DNA of 41,674 nucleotides, taken from positions 1 through 41,674 of the forward strand of contig JAGANG010000054.1 in NCBI GenBank assembly GCA_017624275.1. Reading direction: 5' to 3'. The first letter of the stretch is position 1. Each line of letters begins with the position of its first letter. Positions 1 through 7,922 of the stretch are shown one piece after another. Position numbers and translations under genes: made by a program. Under the pieces are notes generated by a model, which saw only the letters and a list, made by a program, of their open reading frames with translations, did not search any database and had not been told where the DNA came from. This DNA is from Spirochaetales bacterium (GTDB taxonomy: Bacteria; Spirochaetota; GWE2-31-10).

Positions 1-1
1 A

Positions 2-1276
2 CGAATTTATTTTCGAGAAGTTATTAGTTCTTATAATAATGAAAATTTTCGTTCTGCAATTGTTATGCTTTATTCTACTGTTATTTCTGATTTAATAATA
101 AAATTACAAGATTTGAGAGATGCTGATGGAGATGAAAAAGCAACAAAAATCCTTTCTGAGATAGAAGAAAAAAGAAATTCAAAATCACAAAACGGAACAC
201 AATATGACTCTAGTTGGGAAAGGGATATTGTTACTAAAATTGCGAAAGATACAGAGCTAATAGAATCTCATGTAAAAATAAAAATTGACCATTTACATGA
301 AATTCGTAATTTATGTTCTCATCCTGCATTAACTTCAGAATTTGAACTTTATCAACCAACTAAAGAAGAAACTATAGCTTTTATTAAAGAATTATATCAA
401 GAAATTCTAGTAAAACCTCCTTTTTATATTGGTAATGTGCTTAATAAATTGACAGATGATTTAGTAATTCAAAAAGAGAATTTCCGTGATGACTATGATA
501 CATTAAAATTTTATCTTGAAAAACGATATTTTAATCGAATGTCTGATAAAATGTTTTTAAATGTATTTAAAACATTATGGAAATTTATTTTTAAGAGAGA
601 TGAAAATCAACAATGTATTGAAAATAGAGATATAAATTTAAAATGTATTAAAGTTATGCTTTCTTTAAGAAAAGACTTATTATTCAAAGAAATAAAAGGA
701 GACGAATCATATAATGATTTTTCACCTAATCCTGAAAAATGTGAATTATTAATTGATTTATTCATAAGTATTCCTAATTTATATGAAAATCTTTCTCCTT
801 TATTAAAAGAACCATTTGGAAAGATACTTTCAAAATTACCTTCAAGAAAAGGCGTTTTACGTTGGTATATGTTTAATAATTTTCAAGAATATTATGAATG
901 GTTAGAAAATGATGATAAAATTAATTGGGAAACCAGCTATTCTCGTTCAACTGTGAAAACATTACAGAAATATTTCCTTGATAATGGATTAGAAAATGAA
1001 TGGGTAGACTATGCCATATCATATTTTTCAAAAAGTGAAACTTTTGATTCCGCAGATTCACGATTTAATTTAATCGTTCGTCCCCTTTTAGATAAAATAA
1101 ACAAATTTCAATTAGATGATTTATTAAATGCCATAAATGATAACAATCAAATTTATCTTAGAAGAAGAAGTTTATATGATAATTCTCAAATTGTGACTGC
1201 TGTATCCCAAAGATTAAATCTTGATGAAACATATTTTTCAAAATATAAAAATTTTCGATATGATAATTTTTTTTAA
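2..1276 (+). CDS. HEPN-motif protein, 5' partial
   Basis: The frame is open from the left edge of the window, so the N-terminus lies outside; the ATG at 65 is internal and has no ribosome site. The visible 424 residues begin with a helical region of the kind seen in HEPN domains and contain R-N-L-C-S-H (codons 305-322), which fits the R-x4-H catalytic motif of HEPN ribonucleases, followed by Pro. The remaining ~300 residues are hydrophilic, helical and rich in Lys, Asn and Asp; I do not recognise them. HEPN proteins are commonly RNases in toxin-antitoxin, abortive-infection and other defence systems. The neighbourhood (HAD phosphatase, DUF262 remnant) suggests an accessory or defence island. 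The HEPN call rests on one motif and its helical context, so the function is inferred. CCGG is absent here although common in the core genes to the right. Confidence 0.55.
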   Translation, partial: RIYFREVISSYNNENFRSAIVMLYSTVISDLIIKLQDLRDADGDEKATKILSEIEEKRNSKSQNGTQYDSSWERDIVTKIAKDTELIESHVKIKIDHLHEIRNLCSHPALTSEFELYQPTKEETIAFIKELYQEILVKPPFYIGNVLNKLTDDLVIQKENFRDDYDTLKFYLEKRYFNRMSDKMFLNVFKTLWKFIFKRDENQQCIENRDINLKCIKVMLSLRKDLLFKEIKGDESYNDFSPNPEKCELLIDLFISIPNLYENLSPLLKEPFGKILSKLPSRKGVLRWYMFNNFQEYYEWLENDDKINWETSYSRSTVKTLQKYFLDNGLENEWVDYAISYFSKSETFDSADSRFNLIVRPLLDKINKFQLDDLLNAINDNNQIYLRRRSLYDNSQIVTAVSQRLNLDETYFSKYKNFRYDNFF

Positions 1277-1398
1277 TGAAACAGCCACACTAAGATATAA
1301 AAGCTATATTCCAATTTGAATATAAGTTTAAGTTGTTGATAGTAAGTTAATTGTTTACTTGAAGAGTGGGAAGTTTGAGGTGAAATAAAAGGAGAAAT

Positions 1399-2277
1399 AT
1401 GAAAAGACAACCAACAGTTGCTTTAATTTATGATTTTGATGGAACGCTTGCTCCCGGAAATATGCAGGAATATAGTTTTATAGAAGAACTTAAAATGACT
1501 CCAAAAGAATTTTGGGACAAATCTACAGAATTATCCAAAAAACAAGATGCAAGTGGAATTTTGTGTTATATGAAATTAATGCTTGACGAAGCAAAACATG
1601 CTGGAATTTCAATAAAAAGAGAATCCTTTGTACAATTCGGAGAAAAAGTTGAATTATTTAATGGTGTAAAAGAATGGTTTTCTTTAATTAATAAGGCTGG
1701 AAAAGAAATTGGCTTAAATATAGAACATTATATTAATTCTTCTGGATTAAAAGAAATGATAGAAGGAACTCCAATTGCAAAAGAATTCAAGAATATTTAT
1801 GCATGTTCATTTATATATGATAACGATGGTATAGCCACTTGGCCAGCTATAGCCGTAGATTATACAGCTAAAACGCAATTCATTTTTAAAATCAATAAAG
1901 GTATAAAAGAAGTAAGTGATAATAAAAAAATAAATGAATATGTTCCTGAAGAAGACAGACCTATTCCTTTTAAGCGAATGATTTATTTTGGTGATGGAGA
2001 AACAGATATTCCTTGTATGAAAATGGTAAAAGCAAACGGAGGATATTCTATTGCTGTTTATAAACCAAAAGATAAAGGCAAAAGAAAAATAGCAGAAAAG
2101 TTAATACTTGATAATAGAGTTAATTTTGTATGCCAAGCTGATTATAGAGACAGTCAAGATATTTATAATGTAGTTACTACTATTCTTGAAAAAATTAAAA
2201 GAGATTATGAATTTGAGGAATTACAAAAGAAACATTTGAAATCTGCAAGAAAAAACAATACAAAAAATAAGGTGTGA
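1399..2277 (+). CDS. HAD-family phosphatase
   Basis: This encodes a 292-residue haloacid dehalogenase-superfamily hydrolase. Motif I is D-F-D-G-T near residues 12-16, with the nucleophile Asp and the general acid Asp two residues later. Motif II is N-S-S-G near residue 113. Motif IV is F-G-D-G-E-T-D-I near residues 197-204 and supplies the Mg2+-binding acids. A large cap insertion lies between motifs I and II. There is no signal peptide, so the protein should be cytosolic. The family looks like the uncharacterised HAD proteins of about 290 residues found scattered in bacterial accessory DNA; substrate is unknown. The ATG follows a clear AAAGGAGA ribosome site. It lies 122 bp after the HEPN-motif gene in the same direction and directly before a DUF262 remnant, which could make it cargo of a decayed island. 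Confidence 0.85.
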   Translation: MKRQPTVALIYDFDGTLAPGNMQEYSFIEELKMTPKEFWDKSTELSKKQDASGILCYMKLMLDEAKHAGISIKRESFVQFGEKVELFNGVKEWFSLINKAGKEIGLNIEHYINSSGLKEMIEGTPIAKEFKNIYACSFIYDNDGIATWPAIAVDYTAKTQFIFKINKGIKEVSDNKKINEYVPEEDRPIPFKRMIYFGDGETDIPCMKMVKANGGYSIAVYKPKDKGKRKIAEKLILDNRVNFVCQADYRDSQDIYNVVTTILEKIKRDYEFEELQKKHLKSARKNNTKNKV

Positions 2278-2487
2278 ACTCAAACCTATATCAAAACCAA
2301 ACATCGATAAAAAACAATATTCGGTTTATTTGCCGATAAAAAAGCAGATTTTTTAATTCCAGATTACCAACGACCTTATGCTTGGGAAGATACTGAATGC
2401 CAAACATTATGGGAAGATATTTTTAATTTTGCATTCCTTGATAATGATTATTCTAAGTTCAGCAGTGACAATGACGAGTATTTTTTA
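2273..2487 (+). pseudogene. DUF262 (GmrSD-like) N-terminal remnant
   Basis: The reading frame from 2311 gives F-L-I-P-D-Y-Q-R-P-Y-A-W-E-D, the diagnostic opening of DUF262/GmrSD-type proteins, then W-E-D-I-F and D-E-Y-F-L. The part expected before this (K-P-I-S-K-P-N-I-D-K-K) is readable in another frame at 2279-2314, so one base seems to be missing in the A6 run at 2309-2314. There is no usable start codon, and a stop (2308-2310) lies just upstream in the downstream frame. Only about 70 codons of DUF262 survive before the sequence changes into an unrelated gene end. DUF262 proteins act in type IV restriction and other anti-phage systems. This copy cannot make that protein. Confidence 0.75.
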
Positions 2488-2721
2488 GATCCAATAAATC
2501 TAGGAAATCCGGAAGAAATATCAATAAAAAAATTAGCAGAATTAATTATAAAACTTACTCATAGTAGTTCAAAGTTTAAGTATTGTGAATTGCCAGCAGA
2601 TGATCCTATTCGTAGAAAGCCAGATATAACAAAGGCTAATCGAGAATTAAAATGGAAACCTAAAGTTGGTATAGAGGATGGGGTGAAGAAGTATATTGAT
2701 TTTATTCAAAATAATCTTTAG
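2488..2721 (+). pseudogene. UDP-glucuronate decarboxylase-like SDR, C-terminal remnant
   Basis: In frame with the preceding DUF262 remnant, this stretch encodes D-P-I-N-L-G-N-P-E-E, then L-P-x-D-D-P and R-R-K-P-D-I, then W-K-P-K-V-G, ending at TAG 2719-2721. These are the C-terminal signatures of extended SDR sugar-nucleotide enzymes (UDP-glucuronate decarboxylase or dTDP-glucose dehydratase type). The N-terminal Rossmann fold and catalytic Tyr-Lys are missing. About 78 codons remain. The substrate class is inferred from the motif spacing. The open frame runs cleanly to the stop, so the deletion that made the fusion may be fairly recent. Confidence 0.75.
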
Positions 2722-2798
2722 TTCACAATGTACTTACTCGATATCAAAATAGTTTATATTAATGTGTTTATTCATAGTTTGGAATTAAAGGAGAAAAG

Positions 2799-3554
2799 AT
2801 GGCTGTATATAATCTTTATTTCAGTCCTACCGGCGGTACGGAAAAAGTGGCGAATATTGTTGCCGGAGGATTATCGGAATGTTATGAAAATATTAACCTC
2901 TTCAGTAAAACGCAGGTTGGCAGATATTTTAAAAAAGATGATATTTGTATTATTTCTGTTCCGGCTTTCGGAGGAAGAATTCCTGAAAATGCAATAGAAA
3001 AATTAAAATTATTCAAAGCTGATAAATCTCGGGCTATTTTGATTGCTGTGTTCGGGAATCGTGCTATTGATGATACTTTAATTGAAATGTACGATGTTGC
3101 TATATCATTAGGTTTTGAAGTTGTTGCCGGAATCGAAGCTGTAGCGGAACATTCTCTAGTGCGTGTTTACGGAGCTGGCAGACCGAACGAACAGGATAAA
3201 AAAGAATTGGAAAATTTTGCAAAACAGATACTTTTAAAAATCGATGGGCAGCCTTCAAGTGTTTCGTTTATACCTGGAAATCGTCCTTATAAAGATTTTA
3301 AAGCTTTTGCAATGAGTCTTAAAATAGATGAAACTTGTGTGAATTGCAAAAAGTGTGCTGTCGATTGTCCGGTAAATGCAATACCTATGGATAATGTGAA
3401 AGCTGTCGATTCGGAAAAATGTTTCTCTTGTATGCATTGTGTAACAGTTTGTCCTAAAAAAGCCAGACACAATTCTCCGGAAGTTACGTCAATGTTTGAA
3501 AAGCGGTTGTATGAACGCTGTATCGATGCAAAATCGAATAAATTGTATTTATAG
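2799..3554 (+). CDS. EFR1 family flavodoxin-ferredoxin fusion
   Basis: The protein has 251 residues. The N-terminal ~150 form a flavodoxin-like domain, with the FMN phosphate loop S-P-T-G-G-T-E-K near residues 9-16. The C-terminal part carries two [4Fe-4S] ferredoxin motifs, C-V-N-C-K-K-C-x3-C-P and C-F-S-C-M-H-C-x3-C-P. This architecture is that of the EFR1 family in anaerobes, presumed cytosolic electron carriers passing electrons between FMN and iron-sulfur clusters; the physiological partner is unknown. The start has an AAAGGAGA ribosome site. The arsenate-reductase-like gene begins 11 bp downstream, so the two are probably cotranscribed. The appearance of frequent CCGG here, in contrast to the DNA on the left, suggests this gene is the first of the core chromosome. 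Confidence 0.9.
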   Translation: MAVYNLYFSPTGGTEKVANIVAGGLSECYENINLFSKTQVGRYFKKDDICIISVPAFGGRIPENAIEKLKLFKADKSRAILIAVFGNRAIDDTLIEMYDVAISLGFEVVAGIEAVAEHSLVRVYGAGRPNEQDKKELENFAKQILLKIDGQPSSVSFIPGNRPYKDFKAFAMSLKIDETCVNCKKCAVDCPVNAIPMDNVKAVDSEKCFSCMHCVTVCPKKARHNSPEVTSMFEKRLYERCIDAKSNKLYL

Positions 3555-3565
3555 AAGGAAATATA

Positions 3566-3913
3566 ATGAAAGTTTATTGTTATCCCAAATGTACGACTTG
3601 CCAACGTGCTATAAAATGGCTTGATTCAAAGTCAATAGAATATGAATTAATCAATATAAAAGAGAATAATCCGGATAAAGAAACGTTACGAACATTGTGG
3701 CAAAAAAGCGGATTGGAACTAAAGAAATTTTTTAATACCAGCGGTATTCTTTACAGGGAAATGGAGCTTTCTAAAAAACTTCCCGCAATGAATGATGAAG
3801 AAAAATTGGATTTGCTTGCTACCGACGGAATGCTTGTGAAACGCCCGATTTTTATTACAGAAAATGTGGTTCTTGTAGGATTTAAAGAAAGTGAATGGGA
3901 AAAAGTTATATAG
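3566..3913 (+). CDS. ArsC/Spx-family thioredoxin-fold protein
   Basis: This is a 115-residue protein of the arsenate reductase ArsC/Spx/YffB family. The N-terminus carries a C-T-T-C motif at about residues 9-12 (Y-P-K-C-T-T-C-Q), followed by A-I-K-W-L-D. The end has K-R-P-I-F-I, the typical R-P-I loop, then V-G-F-K-E-S-E-W. Family members are glutaredoxin-coupled reductases or redox-sensitive transcription regulators. The sequence does not tell which, and there is no ars operon nearby, so a general redox role beside the EFR1 electron carrier is more likely than arsenate resistance. Ribosome site GAAGGA precedes the ATG. Confidence 0.85.
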   Translation: MKVYCYPKCTTCQRAIKWLDSKSIEYELINIKENNPDKETLRTLWQKSGLELKKFFNTSGILYREMELSKKLPAMNDEEKLDLLATDGMLVKRPIFITENVVLVGFKESEWEKVI

Positions 3914-4215
3914 GTTGCCGGGCATTATTATTTTCAGGAAATTTTGTGTTCTGCAAGTTATATGAAAAGTTTTGTCTATTTACTGCGACCGCAAGTATTT
4001 TTCTACAATTGCAGTTTCAATCAGCGAAGAAAAGATTTTAGAAAATTACGTATTAAATAATTAATTAAAAATATGTTAAAATTTTTTTTATAAATTATTT
4101 GTTATTTTTCTTGAAATAATTGCTAAATAGAGTAACAAGTATAAGCTAATAAAATAAAAGACTGCCGGGAAAATCCCGATATAAAAATATTTTGAAATTA
4201 TAAAGAGGCGTGTAC
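3914..4215. other. Intergenic region, no gene seen
   Basis: About 300 bp of AT-rich sequence. The only structure I see is a small hairpin, CGGGA-AAA-TCCCG at 4166-4178, in the leader of the TPR gene; it is not followed by a T run. A ribosome site AAAGAGG lies at 4202-4208. No tRNA or short ORF with a good start is visible. Confidence 0.5.
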
Positions 4216-5637
4216 ATGTTTCCTATTATATTGTGTTCTGTTTTAGTAGGAATTTTTTTTATTCTGGTAATAACTTTGATTTCAAAGGCCAGAAGAAAGA
4301 AAAATATTAATAATTTAAAAGAAAAGGCCGGTAAGGTTGAAAAGGAAAACGCATTATTAGCTATTGATGAATTGCGTAAGATTATTAAGGCACAACCTTA
4401 TGATTATGATACAAGAAAAAAACTTATAGATTTGTATTTTCAGCAGAAAATGTATCTTCCTGCTGTAAGAGAATGTATGGTTATGGTTGATGCTTGTGCT
4501 ACCGGTGCAGATGTAAACGAGCTTGTTTATACAAGAAAAATCGGAGAGGGATATTTCCATCTTAAGAATTTTGAAGAATCAAAAAAATATTTCCTTATTG
4601 CACGTAAACTTTCTAAAAATACTGATTTTTTATCAAGTTTTTATCTCGGTAAAATAGAGTTTGAAAATCAAAATAATGATAAGGCTATTTATTTCCTTAA
4701 CGAAGCAATGAAAATTGATTCTAATAATTTAGAGTTAATACGTTTAAAAGGTGTTTTAAGTTTTAATATAGGTTCTTATCGTGAAGCCAGCCTTGCAATG
4801 GGAAAAATAGTAGCGGCAAATCCCGGTGATACAGAAGCTATTTATTTTCTGGGGATATCACTTTTTAGAATTAATAAATTTGCAGATGCGGTAAAATATC
4901 TTTCAATGGTAAGAAATATTGCTCAGTATCAAGTTGACGTAGAGCATACGCTTGCAACTATTTATAAGAAAAAAGGCGATTTGCCTAAGGCTATAGAAGT
5001 TCTTACTGATGTTCTTGACAGTGTAAAGAAAGGAACTATTACTAATTTTCCACCAAACAAAGCATGTGATATTTATTATCTTTTGGGTGATTGTTATGCA
5101 ATTTCCAGAGAAACAAATAGTGCTTTGGCTGCGTTTCAGGAAGTTGTAAATATTAATCCTCGTTATAAAGATGCATCTTTTAGAGTAGAACATTGTTCTC
5201 AGTTGTCTGAAAATACTTTATTGGAGCGTTTTTTAGCCGGTTCGGTTAATGATTTCACTTCTATATGTAAGATGTTTGTTAAATATTATGTTGCAAAATA
5301 TTCTCATTTGCGTGGTTCTGTGAAGTTTTTCTCGGCAGATATTAATTCTCGCGGAGAAATGGAAATAAGAGCGGAAGTATCCAGTGGAAAATACTCAACA
5401 GTAGTTTATTTTATATTTTTCCGTACTAATTCAACAATAGGGGATTTTACTTTAAGAACGGTTTATAATATGTTGAAAGAAGAAAAAATAGACAAAGGAA
5501 TTTGTGTTACTGCCGGAAGTTTCAGTCCTACAGCTATAACTTTTATGGAATCTCGAATGCTTGACGGTATTGATAAAGCTCAATTATCACAAATTTTACA
5601 AGAAATGACTCCGTTAATTCATAAAAAGAATATTTAA
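4216..5637 (+). CDS. Membrane-anchored TPR protein
   Basis: The protein has ~473 residues, with one N-terminal membrane segment (about residues 3-22, followed by the basic stop-transfer K-A-R-R-K-K-K). A long series of tetratricopeptide-like repeats spans about residues 40-330, with A-I-Y-F-L-N-E-A and A-V-K-Y-L-S type helices. The C-terminal ~130 residues form a mixed domain of the restriction-endonuclease-like or sensor type that I cannot name. ATG 4216 is preferred over GTG 4210 because AAAGAGG at 4202-4208 is correctly spaced for it. TPR proteins are scaffolds; with a membrane anchor and a cytosolic repeat domain this one may organise an envelope complex. I recall a similar TPR protein in T. 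pallidum. It stands alone and is followed by a strong terminator. Confidence 0.8.
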   Translation: MFPIILCSVLVGIFFILVITLISKARRKKNINNLKEKAGKVEKENALLAIDELRKIIKAQPYDYDTRKKLIDLYFQQKMYLPAVRECMVMVDACATGADVNELVYTRKIGEGYFHLKNFEESKKYFLIARKLSKNTDFLSSFYLGKIEFENQNNDKAIYFLNEAMKIDSNNLELIRLKGVLSFNIGSYREASLAMGKIVAANPGDTEAIYFLGISLFRINKFADAVKYLSMVRNIAQYQVDVEHTLATIYKKKGDLPKAIEVLTDVLDSVKKGTITNFPPNKACDIYYLLGDCYAISRETNSALAAFQEVVNINPRYKDASFRVEHCSQLSENTLLERFLAGSVNDFTSICKMFVKYYVAKYSHLRGSVKFFSADINSRGEMEIRAEVSSGKYSTVVYFIFFRTNSTIGDFTLRTVYNMLKEEKIDKGICVTAGSFSPTAITFMESRMLDGIDKAQLSQILQEMTPLIHKKNI

Positions 5638-5659
5638 CCAATTAACAATAATTAATAAG

Positions 5660-5705
5660 AATGCACTTTAAAGACAGTTGATAAGTCTTAAAGTGCATTT
5701 TTTTT
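5660..5705 (+). terminator. Rho-independent terminator after TPR gene
   Basis: ATGCACTTTAA at 5661-5671 pairs perfectly with TTAAAGTGCAT at 5688-5698 and is followed by eight T. It lies about 20 bp after the TPR stop codon. Confidence 0.9.
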
Positions 5706-5767
5706 ATCTTGTCTTGATAAGATGTTGAATTCGCTGTGAATTAATGTTTTTCTTGTACGCAAGGAAA

Positions 5768-5812
5768 TAAAAAAGTGTACCGTTAAAATTGTTTTCAATT
5801 TTCGGGTACACT
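5768..5812 (-). terminator. Terminator for mnmG
   Basis: On the minus strand, AGTGTACCC and GGTACACT form the stem, with extra AT pairs inside, followed by a T6 run (A run at 5769-5774 on the plus strand). The stem sequence recurs in the terminator at 32687-32721. Confidence 0.8.
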
Positions 5813-5833
5813 GCAATTTTATTCTTATAAAGT

Positions 5834-7720
5834 TTAGCTTTCTGTTTCTTTTTCCGTGCTATTATTTTTAGTCATTGTATAGACATAAATAGAAACTATA
5901 GAAACGTCTGACGGTCTGATTCCCGGTATACGAGAAAGCTGCCCGATATTTTCTGGACGTACAGCTTCGAGACGTTCTTTACTTTCTTTCGGAAGACCGC
6001 TTATTTTGCTGTAGTCAATGTCTGCCGGAATTTGACGAGATGCTTGCTTCCTTGTTTTTTCAATTGCTCGCTCTTGTCTGTTGATGTATCCTTCGTATTT
6101 TATTTCTACGGCAGCAGTTTGAAATGCAGCTTTGCTGGTTTCCGGGTAATGCTCGGAATATACTTCGTAAGCTTTTAAAAGGTCTGTTTGAGGATGTTTA
6201 ATGTATTGTTCCCAGTGAGAACCTTTTTTTACCGTATCAATATTTATTTTTTGTAAGTCAGCTTCTTGGAGTTTTGTATTGATAATATTTTCTCTTATAA
6301 GTTCTACTTCTTGATGTTTCTTTTCGTAAAAAAGACGATCCTGTTCTGATACAAAGCCGTGTTGTATTGCATATTTTGAAAGTCTTGCATCTGCATTGTC
6401 TTGGCGAAGTTGCAATCTGTATTCGGCTCGTGAAGTAAACATTCTGTACGGTTCTTCTGCTCCGTGTGTGACAAGGTCGTCAATCATTACACCAAGATAT
6501 GCTTCATCACGGCTTAAAATTAATGGCGGAGTTTTTTCTACATATAGACAAGCGTTAATTCCAGCCATACAGCCTTGAGCAGCCGCTTCTTCATAACCGG
6601 AAGTACCGTTTGTTTGCCCGGCAATAAATAATCCAGCAATCAATTTTGTTTCCATTGACGGTTTTAATTGTATCGGATTGAGGTAATCGTATTCTACGGC
6701 GTATGCCGGACGCATAATTTCAATATTTTCAAAACCTTTAATTGACGTGAGAAACTCATATTGGACATCTTCCGGCATAGATGAGGAACATCCGTTTAGA
6801 TAAAGTTCGTCGGTATAAAGTCCTTCCGGTTCAATATAAATTTGATGTCTGTCTCGTTCAGGGAATTTTTTTACTTTGTCTTCCAAAGACGGACAATATC
6901 GAGGTCCGATACCTTTGATTTTTCCGCTGAATAACGGAGAACGATGAAAGTTGTTTCGTAATATCTCATGTGTTTTTTCATTTGTGTATGTCACATAACA
7001 CGGAATATCAGGGCGATTGATAGGCTCTTCGCAATAGTTTGAAAAGCGATAATCCATAGGGTCGCCGGGATAGATTTCTAACTGTGAAAAATCGATACTT
7101 CTTTTTGCTACACGAGCAGGCGTTCCGGTTTTTAATCGCCCAATAGTAAAACCTAATTTTTTTAAGTTTGCTGATAATCCTAAAGCTGACAATTCTCCTA
7201 ATCTGCCGTGTAATCCACTGTATTCACCAATGTGAATTTTTCCTTCCATAAATGTTCCCGTAGTAAGAACTACGGCTTTTGCAGAGATTCTGTTACCTCG
7301 TTCGGTGATTACTCCGACGGCTTTACCGTTTTCTACTATTAAATCAGTCACCGTATCCATAAAAAGGTCGAGTGTTTTTTGTTGTTCAAGAGTTTTTTTC
7401 ATTATTACATGATAATCGAGTTTATCTGCCTGTGCTCTCATAGCTTGAACAGCCGGCCCTTTTTTTGTATTTAACATTTTGAATTGTATCATGGATTGGT
7501 CTATTATTTTTCCCATAATACCGCCGAGTGCATCAAGTTCACGTACCAAATGACCTTTACCGATTCCGCCTATGGATGGATTACAACTCATTTTTGCAAC
7601 ACAGTCTAAGTTTTGACTTACTAAAATGGTTTTGTAACCTCGTTGAGAGGCAATATAAGCGGCTTCACAACCGGCGTGACCGGCACCGACAACTACAATA
7701 TCGTAATCTCTGTATAACAT
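5834..7720 (-). CDS. mnmG: tRNA uridine-5-carboxymethylaminomethyl synthesis enzyme MnmG
   Basis: MnmG (GidA) works with MnmE to install the cmnm5 group at U34 of certain tRNAs, using FAD, NADH and methylene-tetrahydrofolate. The 628-residue length is normal. The FAD-binding dinucleotide motif G-A-G-H-A-G is at residues 12-17. The family signatures C-N-P-S-I-G-G-I-G-K-G-H near 46-57 and G-Y-E-E-A-A-A-Q-G near residue 377 are present. The C-terminal helical domain needed for MnmE and tRNA binding is complete (I-P-G-I-R-P-S-D). It is cytosolic. The gene stands alone with its own terminator and is divergent from the first branching-enzyme gene. mnmE is not in the window. Confidence 0.97.
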   Translation of the reverse strand: MLYRDYDIVVVGAGHAGCEAAYIASQRGYKTILVSQNLDCVAKMSCNPSIGGIGKGHLVRELDALGGIMGKIIDQSMIQFKMLNTKKGPAVQAMRAQADKLDYHVIMKKTLEQQKTLDLFMDTVTDLIVENGKAVGVITERGNRISAKAVVLTTGTFMEGKIHIGEYSGLHGRLGELSALGLSANLKKLGFTIGRLKTGTPARVAKRSIDFSQLEIYPGDPMDYRFSNYCEEPINRPDIPCYVTYTNEKTHEILRNNFHRSPLFSGKIKGIGPRYCPSLEDKVKKFPERDRHQIYIEPEGLYTDELYLNGCSSSMPEDVQYEFLTSIKGFENIEIMRPAYAVEYDYLNPIQLKPSMETKLIAGLFIAGQTNGTSGYEEAAAQGCMAGINACLYVEKTPPLILSRDEAYLGVMIDDLVTHGAEEPYRMFTSRAEYRLQLRQDNADARLSKYAIQHGFVSEQDRLFYEKKHQEVELIRENIINTKLQEADLQKINIDTVKKGSHWEQYIKHPQTDLLKAYEVYSEHYPETSKAAFQTAAVEIKYEGYINRQERAIEKTRKQASRQIPADIDYSKISGLPKESKERLEAVRPENIGQLSRIPGIRPSDVSIVSIYVYTMTKNNSTEKETES

Positions 7721-7880
7721 TTTGTTTCAATCCCTCTTTGCAATGGCTTATACTCTAACCATATAAAATTGTCAATTTTCAGTTTTCAGGCAAATGAATA
7801 TAAATTGATAAAAAATAAATAGAATTTCTTCCTTAAAAACAAGAATTCTTATTTTACGCTTGTTTTTTTCTGAAAATGTA

Positions 7881-7919
7881 TATAATTCAAAGTCAATGAT
7901 AAAAATTAAGGAGTAAATA
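7881..7919 (+). promoter_or_regulatory. -10 element and ribosome site of glgB copy 1
   Basis: A perfect TATAAT at 7881-7886 and an AAGGAG ribosome site at 7908-7913 precede the glgB ATG. No convincing -35 hexamer is spaced correctly; the T-rich TTGTTT at 7860-7865 is 15 bp away. The promoter assignment is tentative. Confidence 0.4.
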
Positions 7920-7922
7920 GTT

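Noticed and set aside
2728-2997. ORF of 89 codons before the EFR1 gene
   Set aside because: It overlaps the well-supported EFR1 gene in another frame, has no ribosome site and no recognisable motif.
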